Shown: positions 23,384 to 33,374 of the stretch, piece by piece
How positions within the stretch are numbered: position 1 is the stretch's first letter
Layout: every line of letters begins with the position of its first letter
NCBI GenBank assembly: GCA_001683735.1
Contig: LUGG01000001.1
Span: forward strand, 1,426,001 to 1,490,000
Length of the DNA stretch: 64,000 bases
Direction of reading: 5' to 3'
DNA from: Grifola frondosa
Taxonomy: Eukaryota; Basidiomycota; Agaricomycetes; Polyporales; Grifolaceae
The notes under the pieces: generated by a model
Seen by the model: the letters and a program-made list of their open reading frames with translations, nothing else
What the model was told of the DNA's origin: nothing
Databases searched by the model: none
Program-made: the position numbers and the translations under genes

Positions 23384-26300
23384 TCAATCGGCTGTAACAT
23401 AGCCAATCAGAGTGGTGAAATCTGCAGACCAAAATATGCACTCACCATCTCGCCAGTATTCACAAAGACGCTCTAAAACGTCCACAACAACCCCACTTTT
23501 GAACATGAGGGAATGGTCCGCACCCCTGACGACCTTGACGTTGCACTTATCAGGACCCATGGCATTCTCCATCCACCGTACAGCGTTCTCAGCAATCTTT
23601 TCATCCTTGTCGCCATACCATATCCGTACGTTGTGTGGATACGCTGTGTAGGAGAAACCCCACGGCTGGCGATCATGATTCAAGATCTGCACAAGATCGT
23701 TATGGGTGCCCTTCGAAGACTCTGCATGAGAGGCCGCAATGAGTGCATTACCCAAAGCGGCTTGGAAGCTCTGCGTAGCTGTAGGCGCGTTGTTCTCTGA
23801 AGCTGGACTCTGTGGCAGAAAGGAAACAGGAGACGCCGTCGACTTGGTGCCTAATGATACGGATCGCTGGCCACCCGATCGATTGACGGTCGGATAAGGG
23901 TCACTAGAGAGGTCTAGTGGAATCATGTTCTTGGGTCGGTGTGATTTCAACGTGGGAGGAGATGATGACGATGTTTTTGCTGAGGGCGTCCAGTCAAAGT
24001 CATCGAGACCCAAACCGATGTCTGAGCTCTGGGAGTGGAAAGCCAGGAGCAGGTGATGGATCGGAGAGCTTCGCGCCATTGGCTCGGGATTTTCCCTGCA
24101 GTGACCCCATGGAACGGAGGGCTTTCAGCTTCTTGCCAGTGCCAGTGCTTGGTGACTTGTCCTGAGGAGACTGCGGCTGAGAGCCTCCACTAGCACCTTT
24201 CAGCCGCCCGAGGAAGCTGCGGGAGGGCTTCCTCTTGGTAGTCGACGTCCCATTTTTTGGCTTGCTTTCACTGGTGGTCCGTTTGCGCTGCGAGCTGCAA
24301 CTCTCTCGCCCCAAAGTACTGCGGCTTTCGAAGCGACCCTCAAAATCTCGCAGATCATCGTACTCGCTGAACACGCCCGACTCCATGCTTTGCCTAGGCT
24401 CGTCCTCCACATTTCCGGAAACCTGTTTCGATGACTCGTTGGTAGGGGTAGATGCTGGGCTGGATGAAAAACGGGAAGGCGTCGAGGTGGCCTTGACGTC
24501 GAACCCAATCCCTTCAAAGGCAATAGTAGGAGGTTTTCCAAGCATCCAAGCCTGCACCTTCCACTCGGCTGCTTGGGCGGTTTTAAGCAGGCCGTTGGGG
24601 ACATACTTCAGCCACTTGTATCCTCCTGAAGTGAGGGCTTCAATCAGCTAGGACGAAGCTACATGTCATGCTTTTGGACTTACCACCTTCGCCACCGGCA
24701 ACCCAAGGAGCCAGAAGACATACGTCTCCCCTAATACGCTCCGGAAATCTGTTAGCAAAGGCGAGTGCATAAGGGGCTCCAGCAGAGTGGGCCATGACGC
24801 TGCACTGATTAATGTGCAACTGATCCAGGACTTCTTCCACCACCGACGCCCATTCCGGTATGCCCTTTGCGGATTTGGACCGTGCGGTGTCGGTGCGACC
24901 TAAGCCCCACCTGCAATGAAACAGTTATATCTCATATATGAATTGATGGCAGAACACCTACCGGTCAATGGTGATGAGCCTAATGCCCAGGCATTCTGCC
25001 ATCTCATCGTACAAACCCATGATATGCCTTACACAACCTAAACCCAAGAAAACAACGAGTGGGAAACCAGAGGGACTACCTAAATCGGATAGACTGACAG
25101 TGAGCGGACTGCCTCTCGACGCGTGAGGCGATCTAGTGAGATGAAGGAGTGTGGTCAAGCGGGCGGAGCGAAGATATTGCGCTATCGTCTGAGATGGAGA
25201 ATTCACAGGGGTCCTGGTGAGACCCATAAGATCCAGCGGAGGTAAAGGAGGTTGATCAGATATCGTCGAGTAGGAATAGAGAGAAGACTCGCGGCGGCCT
25301 TCAGAGCGTGGAGATGAGAATTGTGGGAAATGGTCGGAGGTAGCGACTGATGGTTGCTGGAACGAGCGTGTGCGCTGCACTGTGTGTGAGATGACGGACG
25401 TCCTGTTCTGGATGCGAATGGACTGGTTGATTTCCTCTGCGATGGTGTCCACCGACGAACGAGACACGAAATCTCCCTCGTCTCCGACGGGTTGGAAGTC
25501 CTTGTCCTCTGGAACTTCATGGACGACAGAATGACCATGGCTTTGCACTGAGGATGTCGGGCGAGAGCGTACTTGCTGTGAAGGCGGGGCGTGTGCACGT
25601 ATGATCTCGGAGATGGACGGCGCAACGGTCTTGATTGGAGGGACGTACGTCTGCTTCTGGCCATTGTAGGTATCGCTGGATGCAGCCTTTGGAGATATGT
25701 CCGTGACGGTGATATTGGAGGCGGCGCGAGAGAGTGGCGGGCGGTGGTTTCTGCGTTGGGGGGATCGACTTGAATAAGTGGGGAACGGCCTTTGTTCTTC
25801 GTCGTCCTCATCTGAAGTACAGGATTTGCTAGAGGAGCGTCGGGGTAGAGCACCACCAAGCGTGATCCCAGGGGGAGGCGTGGGCAAGGGTGGTTGGTAG
25901 AGCGGGTGGAAGCCGTATTGCAAGAATTTTGAGCGACCAGCCATTCCTCCCATGCCCATGAAGTGATCATCGCTGCCGTAATGGTTCATGCCGTCTACCA
26001 AGGCGTCCATTGTCTCGACACCGGCAATCGGCGCAGCCACTACAACGGGAAGAGTGAAGGCAGGGCTTGGAAAAGAGAGTTCGTCTATGGGTGTCTGAGG
26101 GGGATCCTCGAATTGACTCAAAGTAGAAGAATTTGAGTCGCGGATCGGATAGTTGTACAGTGTGTCACCGAAGCTAACATCATCCCACATCTCCTTGCGC
26201 GCGGAACCAGCCTGCGAGCGAGTCCTTAATCTTCCCCTTAGATCTTTCGCTACCTCGCGTCCGCGTCGACCTCTCTTCCCCAACGCTGGGGAAAAGAACC

Positions 26301-26691
26301 GAAGCCTGATCTACTAGGCAAACCAAGCCTCCCTCGGGCTGCTCGTGTTCTTTCCCTCTGGCAGTCCTGGAAGGGCCGTTCTCCTGGAACGACGTGATAC
26401 TTTTAGAGGACCTCCGACTATGGCCGCCTGATTTTAATTCTGTGGGCCGCGATATAACCGGTCTAAACGCGTCGTGAAAGGCATGGAATGACGAAGGAGA
26501 TGTGGATTTGTCTCCCACGCGAGAACGCCCTGATGTTGGCGAAGACAACTCCGGCTCTGCGGAGGGCGACTTGGGCTCACGGCGCAACGACAAGAATGAT
26601 GATTTCTTGGTGGGCTTCCGCTGAGCCTGACAGGAGCTCGTACCGGGGTGAGGCGACGACTGGCGGGGGAACGAGTCGATACGGCAGACAT
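23384..26691 (-). CDS. Alpha/beta hydrolase with long disordered N-terminus and interrupted core
   Basis: About 480 disordered Ser/Pro-rich residues lead into an alpha/beta-hydrolase core. Its landmarks are FPLVVFLGLGCVRH (oxyanion strand), LGIRLITIDRWGLGRT, the nucleophile elbow MAHSAGAPYAL (Ser), RIWYGDKDE (acid strand) and VKVVRGADHSLMF (catalytic His). Between nucleophile and acid lies an insertion of about 320 residues, low-complexity and basic (SRSFLGRLKGASGG, GKKLKALRSMG). So a complete Ser-Asp-His set is present but widely spread. Substrate unknown. The likely start is the ATG at 26691 (MSAVSTRSPASRRLTP). The frame then slips near 26627 (one G restores AQRKPTKKSSFLSLRR), and again near 26.2 kb and 24.03 kb, so exact exon joins are unresolved. 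Confidence 0.75.
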
Positions 26692-27316
26692 GTAGGGAAT
26701 GTGTCAAATTTGTTCCGAAGCGAACGTAATGGCAAAAGAGCGGGCCAAAAGTGACAAGTCAGAGTCGCCAGAGAGAGCTGAAGCAGCCGTTATCACCTCG
26801 AGGATGCTGAGGTAGCGCAATTGTGTCCTTATCGTCGTTGACCTCGACGGGAATCCTGGGTATATGGGAGGAGGAAGCGACACAGCGCGATGAACGGAGC
26901 GATCGGGCGTCTAACTGGCGCGTAGACGGCCGTAAACGTCCTCACTGGTTGCTTGGGCAAATTACAGCTTCCCCCATCTCCTGCACAGTCATATATTACA
27001 GCTAGTATACAGAGATACGTAAAGTAGAATGTAATAGTACAAGGTACCAAAATTGACATAGGTATGCTGGAAAGTACACCACAGTAGAGTTGAGTCAAGT
27101 TAATACTATGACCAGTGACAACAAACACAATAACAAGTGAGACAGCCTTGTGAGCACGATAGGGCATCATGTTCAATGAAAGTATGTAGATGAAGAATGT
27201 ATGAACCAAAAACGGGGTGTATCCACCTCACATATATCTAAAACGCACACAGACAGAAGTCAGGATTTCATCGTGTTCAAACTGCGTGAAAAGCGCACGT
27301 ACGATTCCATCGAATG
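26692..27316. other. Intergenic region
   Basis: About 625 bases between the start of the hydrolase gene and the stop of the F-box gene, both minus strand. It should hold the hydrolase promoter and the F-box 3' UTR. No recognisable coding sequence, tRNA or repeat was seen. Confidence 0.5.
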
Positions 27317-28504
27317 TCAGTTGCAAATGCCGCAGGACAAGGTAATGCCGCGAACAGCACATTCAGCACGCACTGCTTGCTCCTTGTCCTTAGACCAATA
27401 TGAAAAGGGTGGATGGTTGGTCCCACACGGCGTTATAAGCCTCTGCAGCGAAGGCAATGCTCCAGAAGCAATGAATGCTATCCAGTCCTCGGGAGTTAAG
27501 CGTACGATACGTCCTAGTACTGAAAAATGCTCTATGCCTATGCACAGCTGCCCAACGGTCATCAAAGTCTGCGGATTAATATCAAAGCCGGATATATGAA
27601 GGGTGCGAAGGGAAGGACAAGGGGATAGCTCCTCGTCGAAAATCGATGGGTGACTGAAGGCATTATGTGTCTCGTAATGCAGGGACTCGAGATTTATGCA
27701 ACACTCGACCATAGAGCGAACGTGCTCGTCAGTGTCCGTACCGGACTTCGTAACCACGCTGAGATGGCGTAAAGTATTCCAGGACGCATGACTGATGTCC
27801 TGTAGGAGCCCACTGACAATGTCGACGGAGTCGAGTAATAGGTGTGTAAGTCGAGTGGGGTATGGGAACTCCGGTTGCAAGACCGTCAGCTCGAGATTGG
27901 TCAAGGTGAGGCGGAGAAGTTTAGGGAATTTAAACGCCATGACTTCGTCCCATTCCAGGGAGGCAACTTTCTGGTTGCTGCACGGAGAGCAGTCACTTGG
28001 GGATGAAGGAGACCCATCGATATGCAGCTCCGTGATGGTGCGCGTCTCGATCAGCGCGTGAAGAAATCTCTCCGCTTCCACAGCGAGCTCTCCTCCCAAG
28101 GTGAGAGATTGGAGTCCACCAAGCGCCAGAATATATCTCAGGCTGTCCATCTCCGTCTCCGTCAAGAGTGACGGACCTGTCATCCTGTCCACAACAGGGC
28201 GGAGCTCAATCCCTCGAATACACGAACGAAGGTGAGCATTATCGGACAGGGTTCGAGCAAATAGGCTACATGCTCGGAATGACCGGAGGATAGGGCGAGC
28301 GTAGAGCCGCCTTCTGACGGGGCCTACCCAGGCAGAGGAAACGAGCGCGAGTCGTTGGAAATCTCGAGGCCACCAATGGTCGTCAGTCTCGAGGATGACG
28401 GGAATGAGATCATCGACGAGGCGAGCCTTTCCTAGGTGCATGGTCTGTGTGAAATATGCAGAGTGTGAGTGGTTGAAAGAAAGAGAGCAACTTCGCGGTG
28501 GCAT
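27317..28504 (-). CDS. F-box / leucine-rich-repeat protein of basidiomycete type
   Basis: One uninterrupted frame of about 395 codons, unusual beside its intron-rich neighbours. The first ATG is at 28504; the ATG at 28441 (MHLGKARLVDDLIPVILE) is the more likely start, because an F-box-like helix begins there (VDDLIPVILETDD, then RDFQRLALVSSAWVGPVRRRLY). The rest is an irregular leucine-rich ladder (LQSLTLGGEL, LLRLTLTNLEL, LTHLLLDSVDI, LRHLSVVTKS, LESLHYETH, LRTLHISGFD), ending in a conserved-looking WIAFIASGALPSLQRL. Such proteins form very large, fast-changing families in mushrooms. By analogy they would bring substrates to an SCF ubiquitin ligase; the substrate is unknown. Confidence 0.8.
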   Translation of the reverse strand: MPPRSCSLSFNHSHSAYFTQTMHLGKARLVDDLIPVILETDDHWWPRDFQRLALVSSAWVGPVRRRLYARPILRSFRACSLFARTLSDNAHLRSCIRGIELRPVVDRMTGPSLLTETEMDSLRYILALGGLQSLTLGGELAVEAERFLHALIETRTITELHIDGSPSSPSDCSPCSNQKVASLEWDEVMAFKFPKLLRLTLTNLELTVLQPEFPYPTRLTHLLLDSVDIVSGLLQDISHASWNTLRHLSVVTKSGTDTDEHVRSMVECCINLESLHYETHNAFSHPSIFDEELSPCPSLRTLHISGFDINPQTLMTVGQLCIGIEHFSVLGRIVRLTPEDWIAFIASGALPSLQRLITPCGTNHPPFSYWSKDKEQAVRAECAVRGITLSCGICN

Positions 28505-28904
28505 CGGCAAATATCAAGGAACACAGCTGCCATCCGTGCGAGCAACGACGGGTACTGCGCTGAAGCCTGTGTTACTGTCAACCCACAAGTGCGCCGATGC
28601 GTGACGCGGTTCTATCACGCGTCCTGTCACGATCACGGGACGACTTTGGGAACTCGATCGCGTTTGCCGAGCGGCGACCGCGTTCTCCTTCCATCTCCTA
28701 GCCCATAACCAAGTGGTCTATGCTGATGATTTGTGCTTGCTCATGACGCTAGAGGAGCTCGACGTTCTGATGTAAATGCAAGGAAACGGTCACCGCTCTA
28801 AATTTTGAAGGTGTTGTTAGACGCTTTTTTTAGATATGAGTATATGCAGCGACATAAAAGCCTGTTCGACGGTTAATTGGCACACGCTGTCTTTTCCCTC
28901 CAGG
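28505..28904. other. Intergenic region containing a retroelement relic
   Basis: About 400 bases between the F-box gene and the amino-acid transporter, which are divergent, so two promoters are expected. A short reverse-transcriptase-like fragment is listed separately. Confidence 0.5.
28704..28812 (+). mobile_element. Possible relic of a non-LTR reverse transcriptase (YADD motif)
   Basis: The frame at 28704-28772 reads HNQVVYADDLCLLMTLEELD, matching the catalytic palm motif (Y/F-A-D-D followed by hydrophobics) and the helix after it in LINE-type reverse transcriptases. After a stop, a neighbouring frame reads VNARK and then TVTALNF, like the next conserved block (x-x-x-N-x-x-K-T-x-x-x-x-F). 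Only about 35 codons are visible, with a stop and a frameshift, so it is at most a dead fragment. Chance resemblance is possible. Confidence 0.35.
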
Positions 28905-30804
28905 ATGTCCGATTACCTTGAAGAAAAGAAGAAGTCGGAACAATACAGCATAGGGGTATCGGATGTCGACGAAAGGGGGGACGTCTTTGGGAACGAAGAG
29001 GACCGTGACATTCAGTATAAGACTCTCAGCTGGCCGGTACGTAACCGTGGGTTTTGTGCGGTGAATTCATCGAATCTGACTGGCATATTGCTATATAGTT
29101 TGTGAGTCTGCTCATGATCGCACAGATAGTCAGCAATGGAATACTCGCATTTCCCAACGCGGTGGCTGTTAAAGATAAGTGCGTTCAGAGCTACTGCGTC
29201 GTGAACGTGTTGAGCGATGCAACCAGCAGGCATTGCTCCTGCACTTATCCTCAATGTCTTCTTGGGAATATTCGGACTTCTCACCGCTAAGTTATTGATC
29301 GACTTCAAGATGAACCACCCGGCGTACACAATGTAGGTGGGTTGTGCACTCTACTCATATCACCATCCTAAGAGGTTGACACGCAATACAGGTGATGCCG
29401 GGTACATTATTTTTGTACCTATCGGCAAAGAGGTTCTCTCGATAGGAACAATCGTCTTCGCAATCTTTGGCACTGTGCGTTTCATACCGGCTCATATACC
29501 AACCTGTTCTCACACTTGCGCAGGATCTGTACTTTTGTCTGGCCAACAAGCCCTATCTACTCTTTCCGATAAAGGATTGTGCGCGCTGGTGTTATTGCTT
29601 ATTTTATCTGCTGCAACATTCCTGCTGGCTTTGCCACGTACACTAGGACGCCTCAGTTGGCTCGGATTATTCAGCGTTATGTTGATTTCGTTATATGGAA
29701 TTCTGGCTATGATCGGTGCTGGAGTGGGTCCTACACCGGGCCGTATTGTGGTTCCTACCTCTCCATCGAACTTTTACCAAGCTTTCCTGGCGATCACTAG
29801 CCCAGTATGTCTTAAATTAATTCGCAGTGGAAGTTTTCTCATCACGTATATCCAATAGGTCTTTGCTTATGCAGTTAAAACATCCTTGCACATGTTGCGC
29901 CCTTCATTTTCTCATAACCCCGCAGGGCATTTCATATACGGAATATCAAAGTTTGGATGATCTTACGTGTACTGTCATGGCTTAACGTCACTCGTAGGTT
30001 CTTCATGCTCATTGCTGAGATGCGTCAACCGCAGGATGCTATGAAGGCTAGTGTTCTAATAATTCAATCGGTCATCATGCTGACGACCCGAGTAGGCAGC
30101 TTGGGTATTGCAGGTCTTCGCTACAGTCTCCTATGCTATTTTCAGCGTAGTCGTATATGTATACATTCGAAGTACGGTAGCTTCTCCTGCCTTGCTGTCG
30201 CTCCAGCCCATCTGGTCAAAGGTCTCCTTCGCCGTCGGTCTGGGTAACTTTCTCATGCGTGGAATCCTGAACGCCTGTACTTGTCTCATGACTGATGTTA
30301 TCTCTCCAGCGCTGGAGCTCTATATGCACACGCGGCGTCCAAACTCATGTTCATCCGATGCTTCTGACGTTCTCGCCATATCTACTCCCACACCATCCTC
30401 GGTTGGGCTGTCTGCGCGTTTCTGTGCTTCGCCCCTACCACCGTCGCATTCATTCTCGCGGCGGCTGTGTCTATCTTCTGATACCTGACTGGTATTACAG
30501 CGTCCGTGTTTGCATCGTGGTACACGTACGGCATCGCCGGATTTTTCTGGTTGTATCATGTACAGTATACTACCTTGATCATGTTGGCGGGACGAAGGCT
30601 TTGAGGCGCAGATGGGGAGGCACTATCCTTGCGGTATCGACCATTCTCGCCGGCGCATTCATCTGCGTCGCAGGCACTTAAGTTTCTATTAAAGTGAGTA
30701 TTGCATGCTCGTCAGAGTGATCGAATGATCTTGACCCGAGCCACTTCTAGTTGATGGTCGAGGCCTACGACAGCGGTATTGTGGGCAAGCCATTTGCTTG
30801 CTAG
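28905..30804 (+). pseudogene. Amino-acid transporter (AAAP / Avt family), apparently disrupted
   Basis: From ATG 28905 a hydrophilic N-terminus leads to YKTLSWP and FVSLLMIAQIVSNGILAFPNAVAV, then GIAPALILNVFLGIFGLLTAK, GDAGYIIFVPIGKEV, LSGQQALSTLSDKG, SAATFLLALPRTLGRLSW and IAEMRQPQDAMKA. This is the multi-pass amino-acid/auxin permease fold (PF01490) used for vacuolar or plasma-membrane amino-acid transport. Lesions: no usable donor after AVAV (the expected site reads ATAAGT at about 29174); a missing base near 29322; a missing base near 29475; and a TAA at 30679-30681 where homologues have Tyr (GTY). After that stop the frame continues VSIK, a proper intron, and LMVEAYDSGIVGKPFAC ending at 30804. 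The last exon is intact but unreachable. The one-base slips could be sequence errors; the nonsense codon is harder to explain that way. Confidence 0.75.
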
Positions 30805-31075
30805 ATAACAATATGTTACTAGATCTACGCGTCGGCATGTATATTTTGCAGAATATTATTTTGGAATAGAATGCGCTACTGTGCTGATTTGAGGGAGTCG
30901 GCAAACTGACCCGGATGACGCGTGAAGATCGTGATATGAAGTACGTGATCGCGTCTATAGGAGGCAGTGGCGCGCGGCCACCACGCCCCGTTGGGCAGCT
31001 TTTGTAGCGCCTTGCTTTGCTGACGACTATCTCAGAGTCCCGACCCTCGCTCCATTGCATTGCAGGCCTGATCAA

Positions 31076-32650
31076 ATGACTGCCATCACTGAGCTCCACA
31101 GTATTCCAATATCCGCGCGCCCGAGGACATGGGCGCAGGCCCTTCACTGCGTGGTCTTCCTCGTCGTCTTCATCTCAGGATGTCTTATGATAAACGCCTC
31201 TCAATTTGTGGTCCTGCTGCCACTGACACTCCTACCTTTTCCGTGGGCGAGGAAGATGTTCTATGAAGGCATACGATATAGCAAAGGAGCGTTCGGGACG
31301 CTCATAGGTGACTAATTGTTTCGTGATATCACGGCGTCCATTCTAACGCGGGTGGCGTGGCAGTACTTGTGAGCCAGTTGTTTGCCCCAACTACATTGGT
31401 CGTGTCGTTCGAGAAGGATGGCCCAGGCAAGTTCACCGACGAGGAAGTGGCGTCACTAGTCGAAAGGGATGCAGGAGGGCGGGTCGTTGCAGTGCATCTT
31501 CCTCAGAAGGCGGTGCTTATAGCGAATCACCAGGTGGGCCAATTAATAGGTGGGTGCTGAAATCGTGTATTCTGACCGTGTTGACTGTGTGTCCGGCGCA
31601 GATCTACGCCGACTGGTGGTACGCCTGGTGTCTGACGTACTTCATGGGTACCCATAAGGATGTCTACATCGTCCTCAAGAATAGTCTGAAGTGGGTCCCA
31701 GTAGTCGGGTGGGTGAGTAGCCAGGTCTTGTTATAGGGTGACTTGAGGTCGGGGCTGCTAGAGCTGACCTGATTATAGGGAATGCAATTCTACAACTTCA
31801 TATTTCTTGCGCGCTCCTGGGCCTCTGATCGGCTCCATTTGTCTCAGTCTCTTTCGTGGCTCGCTCGTAGAGCGGAGAAAGAAGACTCGCCTTTGACTTT
31901 CATTCTTTACCCTGAGGGCACACTAGTGAGTGCGGATACGCGGCCAGTGAGCAAGAAGTATGCGGACAAGCTTGGCATCGTAAGTAAATTCCCATGAATG
32001 TAACGGTCTGATTGAAGCTAAAGCTCTCCTGTGTTCAGCCGGATATGGTGCATACTCTTTTACCTCGATCGACCGGGCTGCACTATTCCCTCCGTTCACT
32101 TGCGCCTCGGATACCCAATCTGCATATGATTGACATCACCGTGGCATACCCTGGTAAGTCGATATGCACCAGTGGACACTACAATACCGATTCACATGGA
32201 CTACAAGGGATTCCGCCACTCGGGTATGGACAGTCCCATTATACCTTGCGGTCTATCTTCCTGGATGGCGTGCCTCCACCAACTGTGCACATGCACATCC
32301 GACGGTTCCACGTAGGATCCCAAGTACCGATAGGGGACATCTCTGCGAGCAAGGGCAACGCACTCCCCAACGGCTTCGCGTTGTCGGTGCACTCGGTGGA
32401 AGTAGAAGTCCCTGAACTTGAGCGCGAGAAGTTCGACGTCTGGTTGCGCGACCTCTGGCGTGAGAAGGACAAGCTGATGACCAAATATCTCGATACCGGG
32501 TCATTCGTCGACGCCCCGCTACTCAAAGATAGGGCTCGGGAAGAATTCGAGATTCCGTTGAAGCTGAAGCATGCTTACGAGGTGCTAGACGCGTTCTACT
32601 TCTTTGTGCCTGCGGTGGTCGGCTGGGCTTATTCGAAGCTGTTGCAATGA
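31076..32650 (+). CDS. Lysophospholipid acyltransferase (PlsC/AGPAT family, LCLAT1/Cst26-like)
   Basis: The ATG at 31076 opens about 25 polar residues and a hydrophobic segment (ALHCVVFLVVFISGCLMI, FVVLLPLTLLPF). Short introns separate the acyltransferase motifs: NHQIYADWWYAW (HxxxxD), VPVVGWGMQFYNFIFLAR, FILYPEGTL (motif III) and DITVAYPGIPPLGYG (motif IV). A C-terminal hydrophobic segment near AFYFFVPAVVGWAYSKLLQ closes the protein. The layout matches fungal endoplasmic-reticulum acyltransferases that place stearoyl or other chains on lysophosphatidylinositol or lysophosphatidic acid. Acceptor specificity cannot be read here. No frame problem was noticed across six to seven exons. Confidence 0.88.
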
Positions 32651-32995
32651 CGAATTGTTTGCGGGTCGTACATACCGAGAGCGGAGGATCTAGACGGCGG
32701 ACATTCTTGTTCTGGGAATGGAGTTGTATAATGTACTGGAGTTTGTTTCTGTTGTTGTTGTTGATTACTATTAGGTCTGGCAACACATCATTTGCTGTTT
32801 TTCAGGATGTATCGGCATCAATCAGTCCGATTGCACACCATTCGGCATTAAACACCGCTGGAGGGTCACGTATCATAGTGTAGGCTGTCGAGGTCTAGTA
32901 GGGGCCCACTAAAGCGTTCTTCCGTAGGCGAACAGTGACATGTGGCGGACTGCGGCGAAGGGCAGTGACAAGGCATCCCCGAGTCCATCTGGAAC
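32651..32995. other. Intergenic region between convergent genes
   Basis: About 345 bases between the stops of the acyltransferase and Tim8 genes, presumably 3' UTRs. Nothing else seen. Confidence 0.5.
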
Positions 32996-33374
32996 CTATT
33001 GCATCAACTGCGCTCGCTCCCTTTGTTCCTCAATCTTCTTCACCATGAACAAGCTAGTATCCAGGAAGCGGTCGACACAGTTGGCGAGGCAGCTCTCCTC
33101 CCCCGGGAGAACCGCGCGCCGGGTGTCCCAGTGACGCACCTGTTAGTCAATGAAAATACAACACACACATCAGCCGAGTTTCACCAGATAACAAGGGGCG
33201 ACGCACTTGTCCCAGCATACGCTTGTCAGCGAGTGGATGGACTGATGGACGCGAGCCTGTGCCTGCTCCGTCTCCATGAAGTTCTGGAGCTCTTTCTGGA
33301 AGACGTTCGATCAAACTGTCTGGTATCAAGCAACAAATACGCACTTGTGTAGCCTCGTCGAACTTGTCCGCCAT
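32996..33374 (-). CDS. tim8: Mitochondrial intermembrane-space chaperone Tim8
   Basis: Three exons on the minus strand. Exon 1 (ATG at 33374) reads MADKFDEATQ. Exon 2 reads KELQNFMETEQAQARV and HSLTSVCWDK. Exon 3 resumes CVTGTPGARFSRG and continues SCLANCVDRFLDTSLFMVKK to a TAG. The two CX3C pairs (CWDKC, CLANC), about 90-residue length and CWDKC wording identify a small Tim, specifically Tim8, which with Tim13 escorts hydrophobic precursors across the intermembrane space. Exon 3 slips one base at the five-base C run 33100-33104 (plus strand); one extra base gives RGEESCLANC. The sequence GTGCGTC occurs both at the second donor and at the start of exon 3, so the join could slide, but only one choice keeps the cysteine frame. 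Confidence 0.88.

Noticed and set aside
25203..25970. 255-codon frame overlapping the hydrolase gene
   Set aside because: It lies on the same strand in a different frame inside a disordered coding region. The hydrolase frame leads into recognisable alpha/beta-hydrolase motifs; this one does not.
33000..33374. Programmed frameshifting in Tim8, Lys1, Kae1 or Ino80
   Set aside because: The slips differ in sequence context, occur in many unrelated genes and cluster at homopolymers. That is the pattern of sequence error, not of a recoding signal.
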